Source of the DNA: Opitutia bacterium UBA7374
Lineage (GTDB): Bacteria > Verrucomicrobiota > Verrucomicrobiia > Opitutales > Coraliomargaritaceae
Direction of reading: 5' to 3'
DNA length: 23,035 nt
Assembly (NCBI GenBank): GCA_002469895.1
Contig: DKOA01000058.1
Span: 1 to 23,035, forward strand
Shown here: positions 17,211 through 23,035 of the stretch, in pieces
Position numbering within the stretch: position 1 is the stretch's first letter
Layout: the number at the start of each line of letters is the position of its first letter
Notes under the pieces: model-generated
Told to the model about the DNA's origin: nothing
The model's input: the letters and a program-made list of their open reading frames with translations, nothing else
Database searches by the model: none
Position numbers and translations under genes: made by a program

Positions 17211-19025
17211 CTAATCGGCAAATCGACCGGAAAATTCATCGTAAGATAATCTCATGGCGAGGGAACGGGCATCCTCCCGATAGGGACGAATGCCAAGATG
17301 ATTGATACAAGCGCGGGCAATGTTGCGAAATGCAGGTCCCGAGATAGCACCCCCGTAGCCCAAACCATCAAACTTCGGGTGATCCACGATCACTGTGATT
17401 ACCAATTCTGGTTTGCCCGCCGGAAAAAATCCACTGAAAGAGGCCACGTGCTGTTTATGTGAATAGCGGCCATCCACAATCTTCTGAGTCGTCCCCGTCT
17501 TGCCCGCTATTTGAAAGTGTTCAATCTGTGCCCTTCGTGCAGTTCCCTCCGGGCTAACCACATCGACGAGCATCTGCGAAAGCTCTCTTGCGACCTCACT
17601 GGAGACCACCCGTCGGCGGGCCTTTGGCATAAAATTCACAATTTCCTCACCACTCGGATCAAAAACACGCCGGACCAATTGCGGCTTCATTAATACACCC
17701 CCGTTTGCCACAACCGCCATCGCATTATGAATTTGCATGGGGGTGGCGCTGACCGCATGGCCCATCGGCATCCGTGTAATCGTTAAGCCATCCCAGTTTT
17801 TTACCGGATGAAGAATGCCCGGCACTTCTCCGGAGAGATCAATCCCAGTCTTTTCCCCAAATCCAAAGGCACTGGCATAACTACGTAAGCGATCTTCCCC
17901 CAGAAGCATGCCCAGTTGCGCCGCTCCACGATTACTCGATTTCATGACAATCCCATGCAGGGTTAACTGGTCATATCCGTTCCCATGATCTTTGGGCAGG
18001 CTCAGTGCGCGACCCTTGTATTCGACCTTGGCCAGACCCGTCTGGAAAATATCACCCGATTGCGCAATGCCCTCGTTCAGAGTAGCGGCAGCCGGCACGA
18101 TTTTAAAAGTCGAACCCGGCTCCAGAATATCGGTCAGTGCACGGTTTCTTTGATTGGCCAGAGGATGTTTGGAGATATCAAAATATTCATTTAAGTCGAA
18201 TGTCGGATAATTGGCCATCGCCAGCAAGTGACCGCTGGACGGTTCACTCACCAGGATGCTGACACTGTCCGGGTGATACTCTGCCACGAGGCGATCAATC
18301 TCTCGCTCAACGATGTGCTGTACCATCTGGTCGATGCTCAACTCTACATTCAGGCCATTGGTCGGCGCCACCTCGCGCTCACGGAAGCGAGCCACCTCAC
18401 GGCGACGACCATCGCGTTCGGTTTCACGCCAACCGTCCTGCCCGCGCAAGTAGTAATCAAAACTGCGCTCGATCCCACTGACCGGAGTTTCCTCCGCGTT
18501 TACATAACCAAGCACATGTGCCGCCAAACGCCCGCCGGGATAGGTGCGTGCAAAATTACGGTTCCCGTAGACTCCCTGAATACCGAGCGCCATAACTGCC
18601 TCATAAGCATCCTCACTCAAACCCTTGGCCAAAGTGGCCCAGCGAATCAGTCGAACCGCTCGCCCCTCCACCGCGGTTCGTGATTTTCGCTCAAATGCAG
18701 TCTGCACATCCTTCAGAGGTTGTCCGATTAACTCTGCCAGCGCCGGCAACTTCGGGAAATCCGTCTCCCTGACCGATTGCGGATCCACCCCCAGATTCAT
18801 CGTCGTATGAGTGGTCGCCAATATATTGCCCTGGCGGTCGACAATATTCCCCCGACGCGCCTCCACCATTTGAACCATCTTCCGGCTCTTCTCGACATAA
18901 GCCAACAACTCGGACCGACCGGTTACATGCAGTTGCACAAGCCGACCGATTAAAACAAGGAAGGCCAGAGCGACCGCCGCACAAAGTAGAGACGAACGAA
19001 AGGAAGAAACAAAGGCCTTACTCAT
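17211..19025 (-). CDS. ftsI: FtsI / PBP3-type class B penicillin-binding protein
   Basis: 604 aa septal transpeptidase. It has a short cytoplasmic tail, one transmembrane helix (about 12-32), the pedestal domain (RRGNIVDRQGNILA, 58-71; GIERSFD, 184-190) and the transpeptidase domain with all three active-site motifs: S305-T-F-K308, S363-S-N365 and K509-T-G511. FtsI is preferred over an elongation PBP2 because of its position between ftsL and murE and the presence of ftsW in the same cluster. Some relatives carry a C-terminal PASTA domain; none is present here. ATG start with only a weak GGA upstream. It is preceded by the largest gap within the cluster, which holds a candidate promoter. Confidence 0.95.
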   Translation of the reverse strand: MSKAFVSSFRSSLLCAAVALAFLVLIGRLVQLHVTGRSELLAYVEKSRKMVQMVEARRGNIVDRQGNILATTHTTMNLGVDPQSVRETDFPKLPALAELIGQPLKDVQTAFERKSRTAVEGRAVRLIRWATLAKGLSEDAYEAVMALGIQGVYGNRNFARTYPGGRLAAHVLGYVNAEETPVSGIERSFDYYLRGQDGWRETERDGRRREVARFREREVAPTNGLNVELSIDQMVQHIVEREIDRLVAEYHPDSVSILVSEPSSGHLLAMANYPTFDLNEYFDISKHPLANQRNRALTDILEPGSTFKIVPAAATLNEGIAQSGDIFQTGLAKVEYKGRALSLPKDHGNGYDQLTLHGIVMKSSNRGAAQLGMLLGEDRLRSYASAFGFGEKTGIDLSGEVPGILHPVKNWDGLTITRMPMGHAVSATPMQIHNAMAVVANGGVLMKPQLVRRVFDPSGEEIVNFMPKARRRVVSSEVARELSQMLVDVVSPEGTARRAQIEHFQIAGKTGTTQKIVDGRYSHKQHVASFSGFFPAGKPELVITVIVDHPKFDGLGYGGAISGPAFRNIARACINHLGIRPYREDARSLAMRLSYDEFSGRFAD

Positions 19026-19062
19026 GAGTCGATTCCGTCAGAATGCCCGCGATACGCGGTTT

Positions 19063-19091
19063 ATAATAAAAATAGGAACCAGAGCACGCAA
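19063..19091 (-). promoter_or_regulatory. Candidate sigma70-like promoter upstream of ftsI
   Basis: On the minus strand, TTGCGT (19086-19091) and TATTAT (19063-19068) are separated by exactly 17 nt. The -10 matches consensus at 5 of 6 and the -35 at 3 of 6. The flank is AT-rich (TATTTTTATTATAAA). It would start transcription about 30 nt upstream of the ftsI ATG. It is weak on the -35 side and based on pattern only. Confidence 0.3.
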
Positions 19092-19150
19092 GCTGGGCTC
19101 GGATAAATGCGTATGTGCAATATGCCTGCTACATTTGATTCGAGCCCTCC

Positions 19151-19180
19151 CGGGAAACGGAATAGTTATCCCGTTTCCTG
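19151..19180. repeat. Inverted repeat / stem-loop between ftsL and ftsI
   Basis: GGAAACGG (19153-19160) and CCGTTTCC (19171-19178) are perfect arms around a 10-nt loop, extendable by a G-T and a C-G pair. On the transcribed (minus) strand it is followed by a G-rich sequence, not a T-run, so it is not a typical terminator. It may be an mRNA processing or stability element, or a protein-binding site. Confidence 0.5.
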
Positions 19181-19227
19181 ATTTTCGGTAATCAGTAAAA
19201 GTAATGTAGAGCATCTAAATAAAGCCT

Positions 19228-19614
19228 TCAGCGGCGGGTAGCCTGCAAATCAAGAAAAGACAGATTCATCGATACTTCGGGAGAGTCCGGGTCCGACCCA
19301 CCGGCAAAAATACCGCGATCTTCTGGTACAGTTGGGCGTACCCAAACGATCTGATTCACCTCTGCCGGTCGCAATCGGCCAGCGACCCGTGCTTGCAGGG
19401 CTACCGGTTGATGAAACGACGCAATGCGCTCATCGAGGTAACGGAGCTTGCGGAGGATTTCTTCCATTTCACGTTCAATCCCCTGGCAGTGAACGGCTGT
19501 TCGATTGATCTGCTGCTGCATCCAGACGATGGAAAATGCACTGCCTACGGCACAGGCAATCATCGTTAGAACGATACAAAAAATACGTAAACGTAGGGTA
19601 CGGGATACAGTCAT
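19228..19614 (-). CDS. ftsL: FtsL-like bitopic divisome protein
   Basis: 128 aa. A short basic N-terminus (RTLRLR), one transmembrane helix (about 10-31) and a heptad-like coiled coil (about 33-65, QQQINRTAVHCQGIEREMEE) fit FtsL, which pairs with FtsB and activates FtsW/FtsI. The remaining 60 residues carry no recognisable domain. Sequence identity in the family is low; the assignment rests on topology and on position between rsmH and ftsI. The start overlaps the rsmH stop as ATGA and has a strong AAGGAG SD 5 nt upstream. Confidence 0.8.
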   Translation of the reverse strand: MTVSRTLRLRIFCIVLTMIACAVGSAFSIVWMQQQINRTAVHCQGIEREMEEILRKLRYLDERIASFHQPVALQARVAGRLRPAEVNQIVWVRPTVPEDRGIFAGGSDPDSPEVSMNLSFLDLQATRR

Positions 19615-20594
19615 AGGATCTCCTTGTTAAAATCGTTATGGGGCAATCGTCGTATAGCACGCAGACGGGCACTCCGGCTGCGTGGATTCGCTGCTATCTC
19701 TTCTTCACTCGCTGAGATTGGGCGGGTCGAAAGCATCGTTCCCTGAACCGAGCGTTGATCCTGGGTGCGTGCATCACCGGCATGTTCCGGGCGCCCGGCC
19801 ATCCGTCGGCAAAAGCGTTTGACGATACGATCTTCCAACGAGTGAAAACTGATCGCCACGAGGATACCACCCGGCGCCAGCCGATCGAAAGCCGCGGGCA
19901 AGCCCTCCTCTATCGCCTTTAGCTCATCATTTATCTCTACTCGTATACCTTGAAAGGTTCGCGTTGCCGGATGCAGGCGATTGCGCCCACGGCTTGGGCC
20001 GACCGCTTCGGCAACCAGTTGTGAAAGCGACTCCGTGCGTTGCAGACGACCGGAACCACGAGCCTGCAGGATGGATTCAACCACCCGGCGCCAACGCTTT
20101 TCCTCTCCGTAATTACGCACAGCACGGACAAGTGAAGCCTCGTCTGCACTCTCCAAAAACTCGGCTGCACTCGAACCCACTTCTGGATTCATCCGCATAT
20201 CTAAAGGCGCATCTTCACGAAAAGAAAAGCCACGCTCCGCGCTGTCCAACTGAAAAGAAGAAACCCCAAAATCGAAGAGGATACCGTCGAATCCCGACTC
20301 TTTGAGTTCCTTCAAGTCCTCAAAGTTCATCGCAATAAACTGAAATCGCTGACCGAACGCTTCACCTAAAGAGGCCGCACGATTTTCCGCTGCAGGATCG
20401 CGATCGAGCGCAATAACCCTCACTCCCTCCGCCGCCAGAAGTATGGCGCGGGTGTGACCACCACCACCGAAAGTCCCATCAAGTATCTTTGCTCCGGGGC
20501 GCAAATCCAGCGCAGCCAGCGTCTCGCGCAGAAGAACGGGAACGTGGCCGCCATAAGCAGCCGGGTTAAGGACATCATCGACGGAAGATAACAT
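19611..20594 (-). CDS. rsmH: RsmH (MraW), 16S rRNA m4C1402 methyltransferase
   Basis: 327 aa SAM-dependent methyltransferase that methylates N4 of C1402 in the ribosomal P site. Motifs: GGHVPVLLRET (15-25), DGTFGGGGHT (39-48, SAM motif I), DRDP (64-67), LFDFGVSSFQLD (106-117), RGFSF then LDMRMN (121-136), GEEKRWRR (163-170), HPATRTFQGIRVEIN (208-222) and ISFHSLEDRIVK (248-259). Length is normal. The start overlaps the preceding small ORF by 20 nt and has no SD, so coupling to that ORF or leaderless-style initiation is plausible. Confidence 0.96.
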   Translation of the reverse strand: MLSSVDDVLNPAAYGGHVPVLLRETLAALDLRPGAKILDGTFGGGGHTRAILLAAEGVRVIALDRDPAAENRAASLGEAFGQRFQFIAMNFEDLKELKESGFDGILFDFGVSSFQLDSAERGFSFREDAPLDMRMNPEVGSSAAEFLESADEASLVRAVRNYGEEKRWRRVVESILQARGSGRLQRTESLSQLVAEAVGPSRGRNRLHPATRTFQGIRVEINDELKAIEEGLPAAFDRLAPGGILVAISFHSLEDRIVKRFCRRMAGRPEHAGDARTQDQRSVQGTMLSTRPISASEEEIAANPRSRSARLRAIRRLPHNDFNKEIL

Positions 20595-20811
20595 TCAAAT
20601 AGGTGCGGAGGCGTGAGGGTTTTTCTTGTTGGATGCGTTCATTAGCCTGCAATCGGCGTTGCAGCGCCGATTGCAGTGTATCCGTTGCGGCAAAAGGACT
20701 TGATGGCGGTTGGGCAAAGCTCCAGCGGTGAGGCGGCTGAGAAACCGGGTGACTGATGTACCCTGAATTACGAAAGTTCTCTCGAGCGATATTTTGAAGT
20801 GTTGGAGACAT
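20575..20811 (-). CDS. Small conserved-position ORF between mraZ and rsmH, unknown function
   Basis: 78 aa. I recognise no domain. The ORF starts with ATG 14 nt after mraZ and overlaps rsmH by 20 nt, the packing expected of a real operon member, but it has no SD. The N-terminal half is rich in Pro, Ser and His (SQPPHRWSFAQPPSSPF). The C-terminal half is a basic, Gln/Leu-rich likely helix (LQSALQRRLQANERIQQ), ending RTYLNVIFRR. A perfect 12-bp inverted repeat (20647-20676) lies within the helix-coding part, so part of the sequence constraint could be at RNA level. It could be a small RNA- or membrane-associated protein, or just an open leader that couples mraZ to rsmH. Confidence 0.5.
   Translation of the reverse strand: MSPTLQNIARENFRNSGYISHPVSQPPHRWSFAQPPSSPFAATDTLQSALQRRLQANERIQQEKPSRLRTYLNVIFRR
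20647..20676. repeat. Perfect 12-bp inverted repeat (hairpin) inside the mraZ-rsmH spacer ORF
   Basis: CTGCAATCGGCG (20647-20658) and its exact reverse complement (20665-20676) flank the 6-nt loop TTGCAG. The stem has 8 G/C pairs of 12. The minus-strand RNA lacks a U-tract after it, so it is not an intrinsic terminator. Confidence 0.75.
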
Positions 20812-20825
20812 CAGAAAAATTAGAA

Positions 20826-21287
20826 TTAAAGACCAAACTGCTTAAAGATGGCTGCCTGCGTGGACGGGTCGGCACCACCCGACCCCTGCATCGCATCAAA
20901 GGCGGCATCACTATAAATGCTGAAAGAAGTCAGCTTGCCCACCAGCACGGCCCCCTTGCGAATCTTGGCAAATGAAAGCAACTCATCATTTAGGTTAATC
21001 CGCCCCTGCTTATCGCAGCTAAAACTGTGGGCCATCATCATCAAATCGGTTAACGCCTGCTGCGCCTCCATATCACCCATACTAATTTGGGAGATCCGTT
21101 CCTCCAACTGAGCAATCATTTTAGGCGGATAAACCGTGACAAAGCCTGCCGGATTAGGCAGCGCGAGGAAGAAATTCTCCTTTGAATCCATTCCCGGACG
21201 CCACGCAGACGGGATCGTCAGACGACCCTTCTGGTCAATGTTGTGACGCTTTACGCCGACAAAACGACTTGGAAAAACTGGTGGCAT
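20826..21287 (-). CDS. mraZ: MraZ, dcw-cluster transcriptional regulator
   Basis: 153 aa from the ATG at 21287. It has two SpoVT/AbrB-like half-domains with the family DxxxR motifs: D18-Q-K-G-R22 (NIDQKGRLTIP) and D92-K-Q-G-R96 (CDKQGRINLN). The family forms ring-shaped oligomers, binds TGGGN repeats near its own promoter and represses the dcw operon. An in-frame ATG at 21326 would add 13 residues, but it lies inside the TGGGN operator and the canonical protein begins just before FxGxxxH (here FVGVKRHNID), so the downstream ATG is preferred. First gene of the cluster; no SD. Confidence 0.94.
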   Translation of the reverse strand: MPPVFPSRFVGVKRHNIDQKGRLTIPSAWRPGMDSKENFFLALPNPAGFVTVYPPKMIAQLEERISQISMGDMEAQQALTDLMMMAHSFSCDKQGRINLNDELLSFAKIRKGAVLVGKLTSFSIYSDAAFDAMQGSGGADPSTQAAIFKQFGL

Positions 21288-21310
21288 AAACGGATAATTA
21301 AAACAATATG

Positions 21311-21335
21311 ACCCACTTCGTCCCATTTTGCCCCA
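21311..21335 (-). promoter_or_regulatory. MraZ operator: three TGGGN boxes at 10-bp spacing
   Basis: On the minus strand TGGGG (21331-21335), TGGGA (21321-21325) and TGGGT (21311-21315) recur with exactly 5-nt spacers (CAAAA, CGAAG). This is the known MraZ box pattern and lies 24 nt upstream of the chosen mraZ ATG, implying autoregulation of the whole cluster. Confidence 0.88.
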
Positions 21336-21364
21336 CTCGTCAAGTTGTTTTTGTTACAATCTGC

Positions 21365-21384
21365 TGTGAATAAATTGTGTAAAA
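21365..21384 (-). promoter_or_regulatory. Two tandem DnaA-box matches in the mraZ upstream region
   Basis: On the minus strand TTTTACACA (21376-21384) and TTATTCACA (21365-21373) both match the relaxed DnaA box TTWTNCACA, in the same orientation and 11 bp apart. They lie about 80-100 bp upstream of mraZ. Two sites is too few for an origin; a regulatory role is possible. Confidence 0.4.
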
Positions 21385-21405
21385 GGGACACAAGTAATTT
21401 ATAAT
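21377..21405 (+). promoter_or_regulatory. Candidate promoter for the AddB-like gene
   Basis: A perfect TATAAT (21400-21405) has a poor -35 (GTGTAA, 21377-21382) 17 nt upstream. The same AT-rich block offers TATTAT on the minus strand for mraZ. Sites of both promoters may overlap. Assignment is by pattern only. Confidence 0.3.
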
Positions 21406-21418
21406 AAGTTACTTGTGT
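21388..21418. repeat. Perfect 10-bp inverted repeat in the divergent promoter region
   Basis: ACACAAGTAA (21388-21397) and TTACTTGTGT (21409-21418) are exact complements around the 11-nt spacer TTTATAATAAG. The arms are AT-rich and no T-run follows, which suits an operator better than a terminator. The spacer contains a -10-like TATAAT on the plus strand and TATTAT on the minus strand. Confidence 0.6.
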
Positions 21419-21524
21419 AGCAGAGTAACGACTGCATAACCTAGTTCGTGAAAAAAATCTTCACAGGATCTTCGGTAATTGGCGTAATTGATCTTTATTC
21501 GCAGGAAATCTCGGGCTTTTCTCA

Positions 21525-23035
21525 ATGAAGATGAATTCCCTTCACTATTTGGAGAAACCCTTACCGCTGGCGCAGCAAGTCGCAGGTTTTTTAAGTAATG
21601 GTACGGAAGGACGATTCGCAGATCTCAGCACTGTCCAGGTACTTACATCCACTTCGGGCGCAGCGCGTCGTATCGATCAAGCACTGAAGGTAGCCGGAGC
21701 AAAGTCTCCTTATTTTACCCGTCCCATGCAGGCCCTCCTGCCCGACCTACCCGGATTGGCCAGCCGGCACGAACAAGAGGCGGCCTGGGCTATTACCTTG
21801 GGATACGCCGAACCATCCCTCCTCCTACCACTCTTTGATAACAAGCAACCGGAATCAACCAACGAGCGCCTGAAAGCTGCCGGCATTCTCTGCGGACTTT
21901 GCGATCAGTTGGCCGAAGCCGCACAAAGCCCGGCTGCAATCCGAATCACGGACTCCGGCTTTGATGACTCGGTCCGCTGGCGTGCACTGGAACAACTCTA
22001 CAAAATCTATCTGGACAGGTTGGCCCAATGGAACCGGATCGATCCCAATGAGGCACGTCTCGCCCAAATCAAAGAACCAGATACAAGCGTTCAGCATCTC
22101 GTCGTCGCTTGCATTCCCGATCTGCCTGTCGCCGTCGAGCGATATGCCCAACAGCTTCAAGAGCGCGGAACCCAGGTAGACATCTTGATCTGGCAACCCG
22201 AAGGCGTCACTCCGTCATTTGATGCATGGGGCCGCCCCGATCCAGAATTTTGGTCAGGCTGCCCGATTGAGCTCATGCCGAATCAAATCCAAGTCGCCGC
22301 CGAAGCCAGCGAAGAAGCCAAGGGTTCGATTACCTATGCCCTCAAAGAAGCCCCGGCCCAGAACTGCGGTATCATTCTGGCCGACCCCAAACTGGACAAC
22401 CCTTTCAGGACGGAGCTTTGGACTCGGGGGCTACAGGCGTACGACCCGGACGGAGACCGTCTGATTCAATCCCAGCCGGCAGTCATTGCCATTGAGTGGG
22501 AAGCCTTCCGCACAAACCGTGACCTGCGTACACTCCGTCGACTGCTGGAACTGCCGGCATTTATCCAAAGCTTCAAACTGGAAAATCCACTGACCCCGGA
22601 AGAAGCCCTCGCGGCCTGTGATTATCTTTTGGCGGAGACGGTATCCGCCACTCTCGAACAGGGACAATCCGCCGCCGACATCGCTTTACCCGATAACACT
22701 CCTAAAAAGGTTCGTTACGCACGTTCCAGAGCCCGTCGACTGCTCGCTGCAGTACAAAGCCTCCTCAAGAAAGACGGCCTTGCGCTCGTTCGACAAATCT
22801 TCGACGAGGCATCCCAAGTGGAGAACCAAGCCGCCGATCGGGTAATCGAACTGGGCAATACCTTGGCCGGATCCCCCGCCTTTGCCGATTGGCCTGAAGG
22901 ATTTGCTGCCGCATTTTCCCGCGCCCTCCGTTCCGAACAGTTACAACGGGCTGCGCTCCCCGAGGAAGTCGCCCTCAACGGCTGGCTCGAAGCCCCCTGG
23001 CTGGAGACACGGGAATTAGCCCTTTGCGGACTGAT
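21525..23035 (+). CDS. AddB-like helicase/PD-(D/E)XK nuclease subunit, N-terminal part (runs off the window)
   Basis: The frame is open from ATG 21525 to the window end: 503 complete codons with no stop. A second ATG is two codons later, and an in-frame TGA lies at 21489-21491. The N-terminus has an AddB-like arrangement: a beta strand plus Ser/Thr-rich turn (VQVLTSTSGAARRIDQAL) where the Walker A would be, then a PMQALLPDL segment. No GxGKT is present, so this is the ATPase-inactive kind of helicase fold. A later strand HLVVACIPDLP and the edge motif NGWLEAPWLETRELALCG resemble the 'GWLE-x-PW...L-GL' region of AddB/RexB-type proteins. The C-terminal nuclease domain, if present, is beyond the window. 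The predicted role is double-strand-break end processing with an AddA partner. No SD. Confidence 0.65.
   Translation, partial: MKMNSLHYLEKPLPLAQQVAGFLSNGTEGRFADLSTVQVLTSTSGAARRIDQALKVAGAKSPYFTRPMQALLPDLPGLASRHEQEAAWAITLGYAEPSLLLPLFDNKQPESTNERLKAAGILCGLCDQLAEAAQSPAAIRITDSGFDDSVRWRALEQLYKIYLDRLAQWNRIDPNEARLAQIKEPDTSVQHLVVACIPDLPVAVERYAQQLQERGTQVDILIWQPEGVTPSFDAWGRPDPEFWSGCPIELMPNQIQVAAEASEEAKGSITYALKEAPAQNCGIILADPKLDNPFRTELWTRGLQAYDPDGDRLIQSQPAVIAIEWEAFRTNRDLRTLRRLLELPAFIQSFKLENPLTPEEALAACDYLLAETVSATLEQGQSAADIALPDNTPKKVRYARSRARRLLAAVQSLLKKDGLALVRQIFDEASQVENQAADRVIELGNTLAGSPAFADWPEGFAAAFSRALRSEQLQRAALPEEVALNGWLEAPWLETRELALCGL

Larger units (their letters stand above)
19026..19227 (-). other. 202-nt intergenic gap within the dcw cluster
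   Basis: Unusually long for this tightly packed cluster. It holds a possible promoter (19063-19091), a stem-loop (19151-19180), a smaller overlapping inverted repeat (CTGATT/AATCAG, 6-nt loop) just upstream on the minus strand, and a 5-bp GC hairpin (19047-19059) about 20 nt before the ftsI ATG. An open frame of 58 codons (19038-19214) also fits in it but does not look like a gene. Confidence 0.6.

Noticed and set aside
17189..17239. Longer murE start at 17239
   Set aside because: Overlaps ftsI by 29 nt without an SD; GGAGG supports 17188.
18228..18683. 151-codon plus-strand open frame inside ftsI
   Set aside because: Antisense to conserved ftsI sequence, no SD, no recognisable product.
19151..19180. 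Stem-loop as a transcription terminator
   Set aside because: No T-run follows on the minus strand; on the plus strand there is only a short ATTTT, and no plus-strand gene ends there.
19038..19214. 58-codon minus-strand open frame filling the ftsL-ftsI gap (starts MLYITFTDYRK)
   Set aside because: It fits the gap neatly, but it uses rare-looking codons (AGG, ATA, CGA, TGT), has no SD and no recognisable features, and contains the promoter-like and stem-loop elements. A frame of this length is not surprising by chance.
21288..21326. Longer mraZ start at ATG 21326
   Set aside because: The extra 13 codons coincide with the TGGGN operator, and the family begins near FxGxxxH.
21365..21418. Replication origin
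   Set aside because: Only two DnaA-box matches and no dnaA or other origin-linked gene nearby; a regulatory reading is simpler.

Overview
The window is an almost complete division-and-cell-wall (dcw) cluster on the minus strand. It runs from mraZ (about 21.3 kb) down to ftsZ (about 1.9 kb). Two exported-protein genes follow ftsZ. A divergently transcribed, AddB-like recombination-nuclease gene on the plus strand runs off the right edge. I infer a bacterium of the Verrucomicrobiota, probably class Opitutia. The reasons are a MurC-MurB fusion, a LysM protein gene between murD and ftsW, a divergent FtsZ, and mixed use of Shine-Dalgarno (SD) sequences. This assignment rests on recall of gene content, not on a search.

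Layout in transcription order (right to left): mraZ - small ORF (78 aa) - rsmH - ftsL-like - [202-nt gap] - ftsI - murE - murF - mraY - murD - lysM - ftsW - murG - murC::murB - ddl - ftsQ - ftsA - ftsZ - SCO family - two-domain HxHP protein. Apart from the lysM insertion, the small ORF and the murB fusion, this is the classical E. coli order. Most genes overlap or nearly touch: ATGA or GTGA overlaps at rsmH/ftsL, murE/murF, ftsW/murG, murG/murCB and ddl/ftsQ. One long, translationally coupled unit is therefore likely. The only sizeable internal gap (19026-19227) carries a possible promoter and a stem-loop.

The products form one pathway. MurC/B, MurD, MurE and MurF build the UDP-MurNAc-pentapeptide, with Ddl supplying D-Ala-D-Ala. 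The DNPR motif of MurE predicts meso-diaminopimelate. MraY and MurG make lipid II, and FtsW with FtsI polymerise and cross-link it at the septum. FtsL, FtsQ, FtsA and FtsZ are divisome scaffold and cytoskeleton.

The divergent intergenic region (21288-21524) is dense with signals. It has three TGGGN boxes at exact 10-bp spacing upstream of mraZ (an MraZ operator), two tandem DnaA-box matches, and a perfect 10-bp inverted repeat enclosing a TATAAT. Other points worth attention are an FtsZ lacking the T7-loop catalytic Asp, and a perfect 12-bp stem inside the small ORF between mraZ and rsmH. Start sites also fall into two classes: genes that start on or beside the upstream stop mostly have GGAGG-type SDs, while genes after a spacer have none. 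I saw no tRNA, rRNA, CRISPR array, insertion sequence or convincing terminator.
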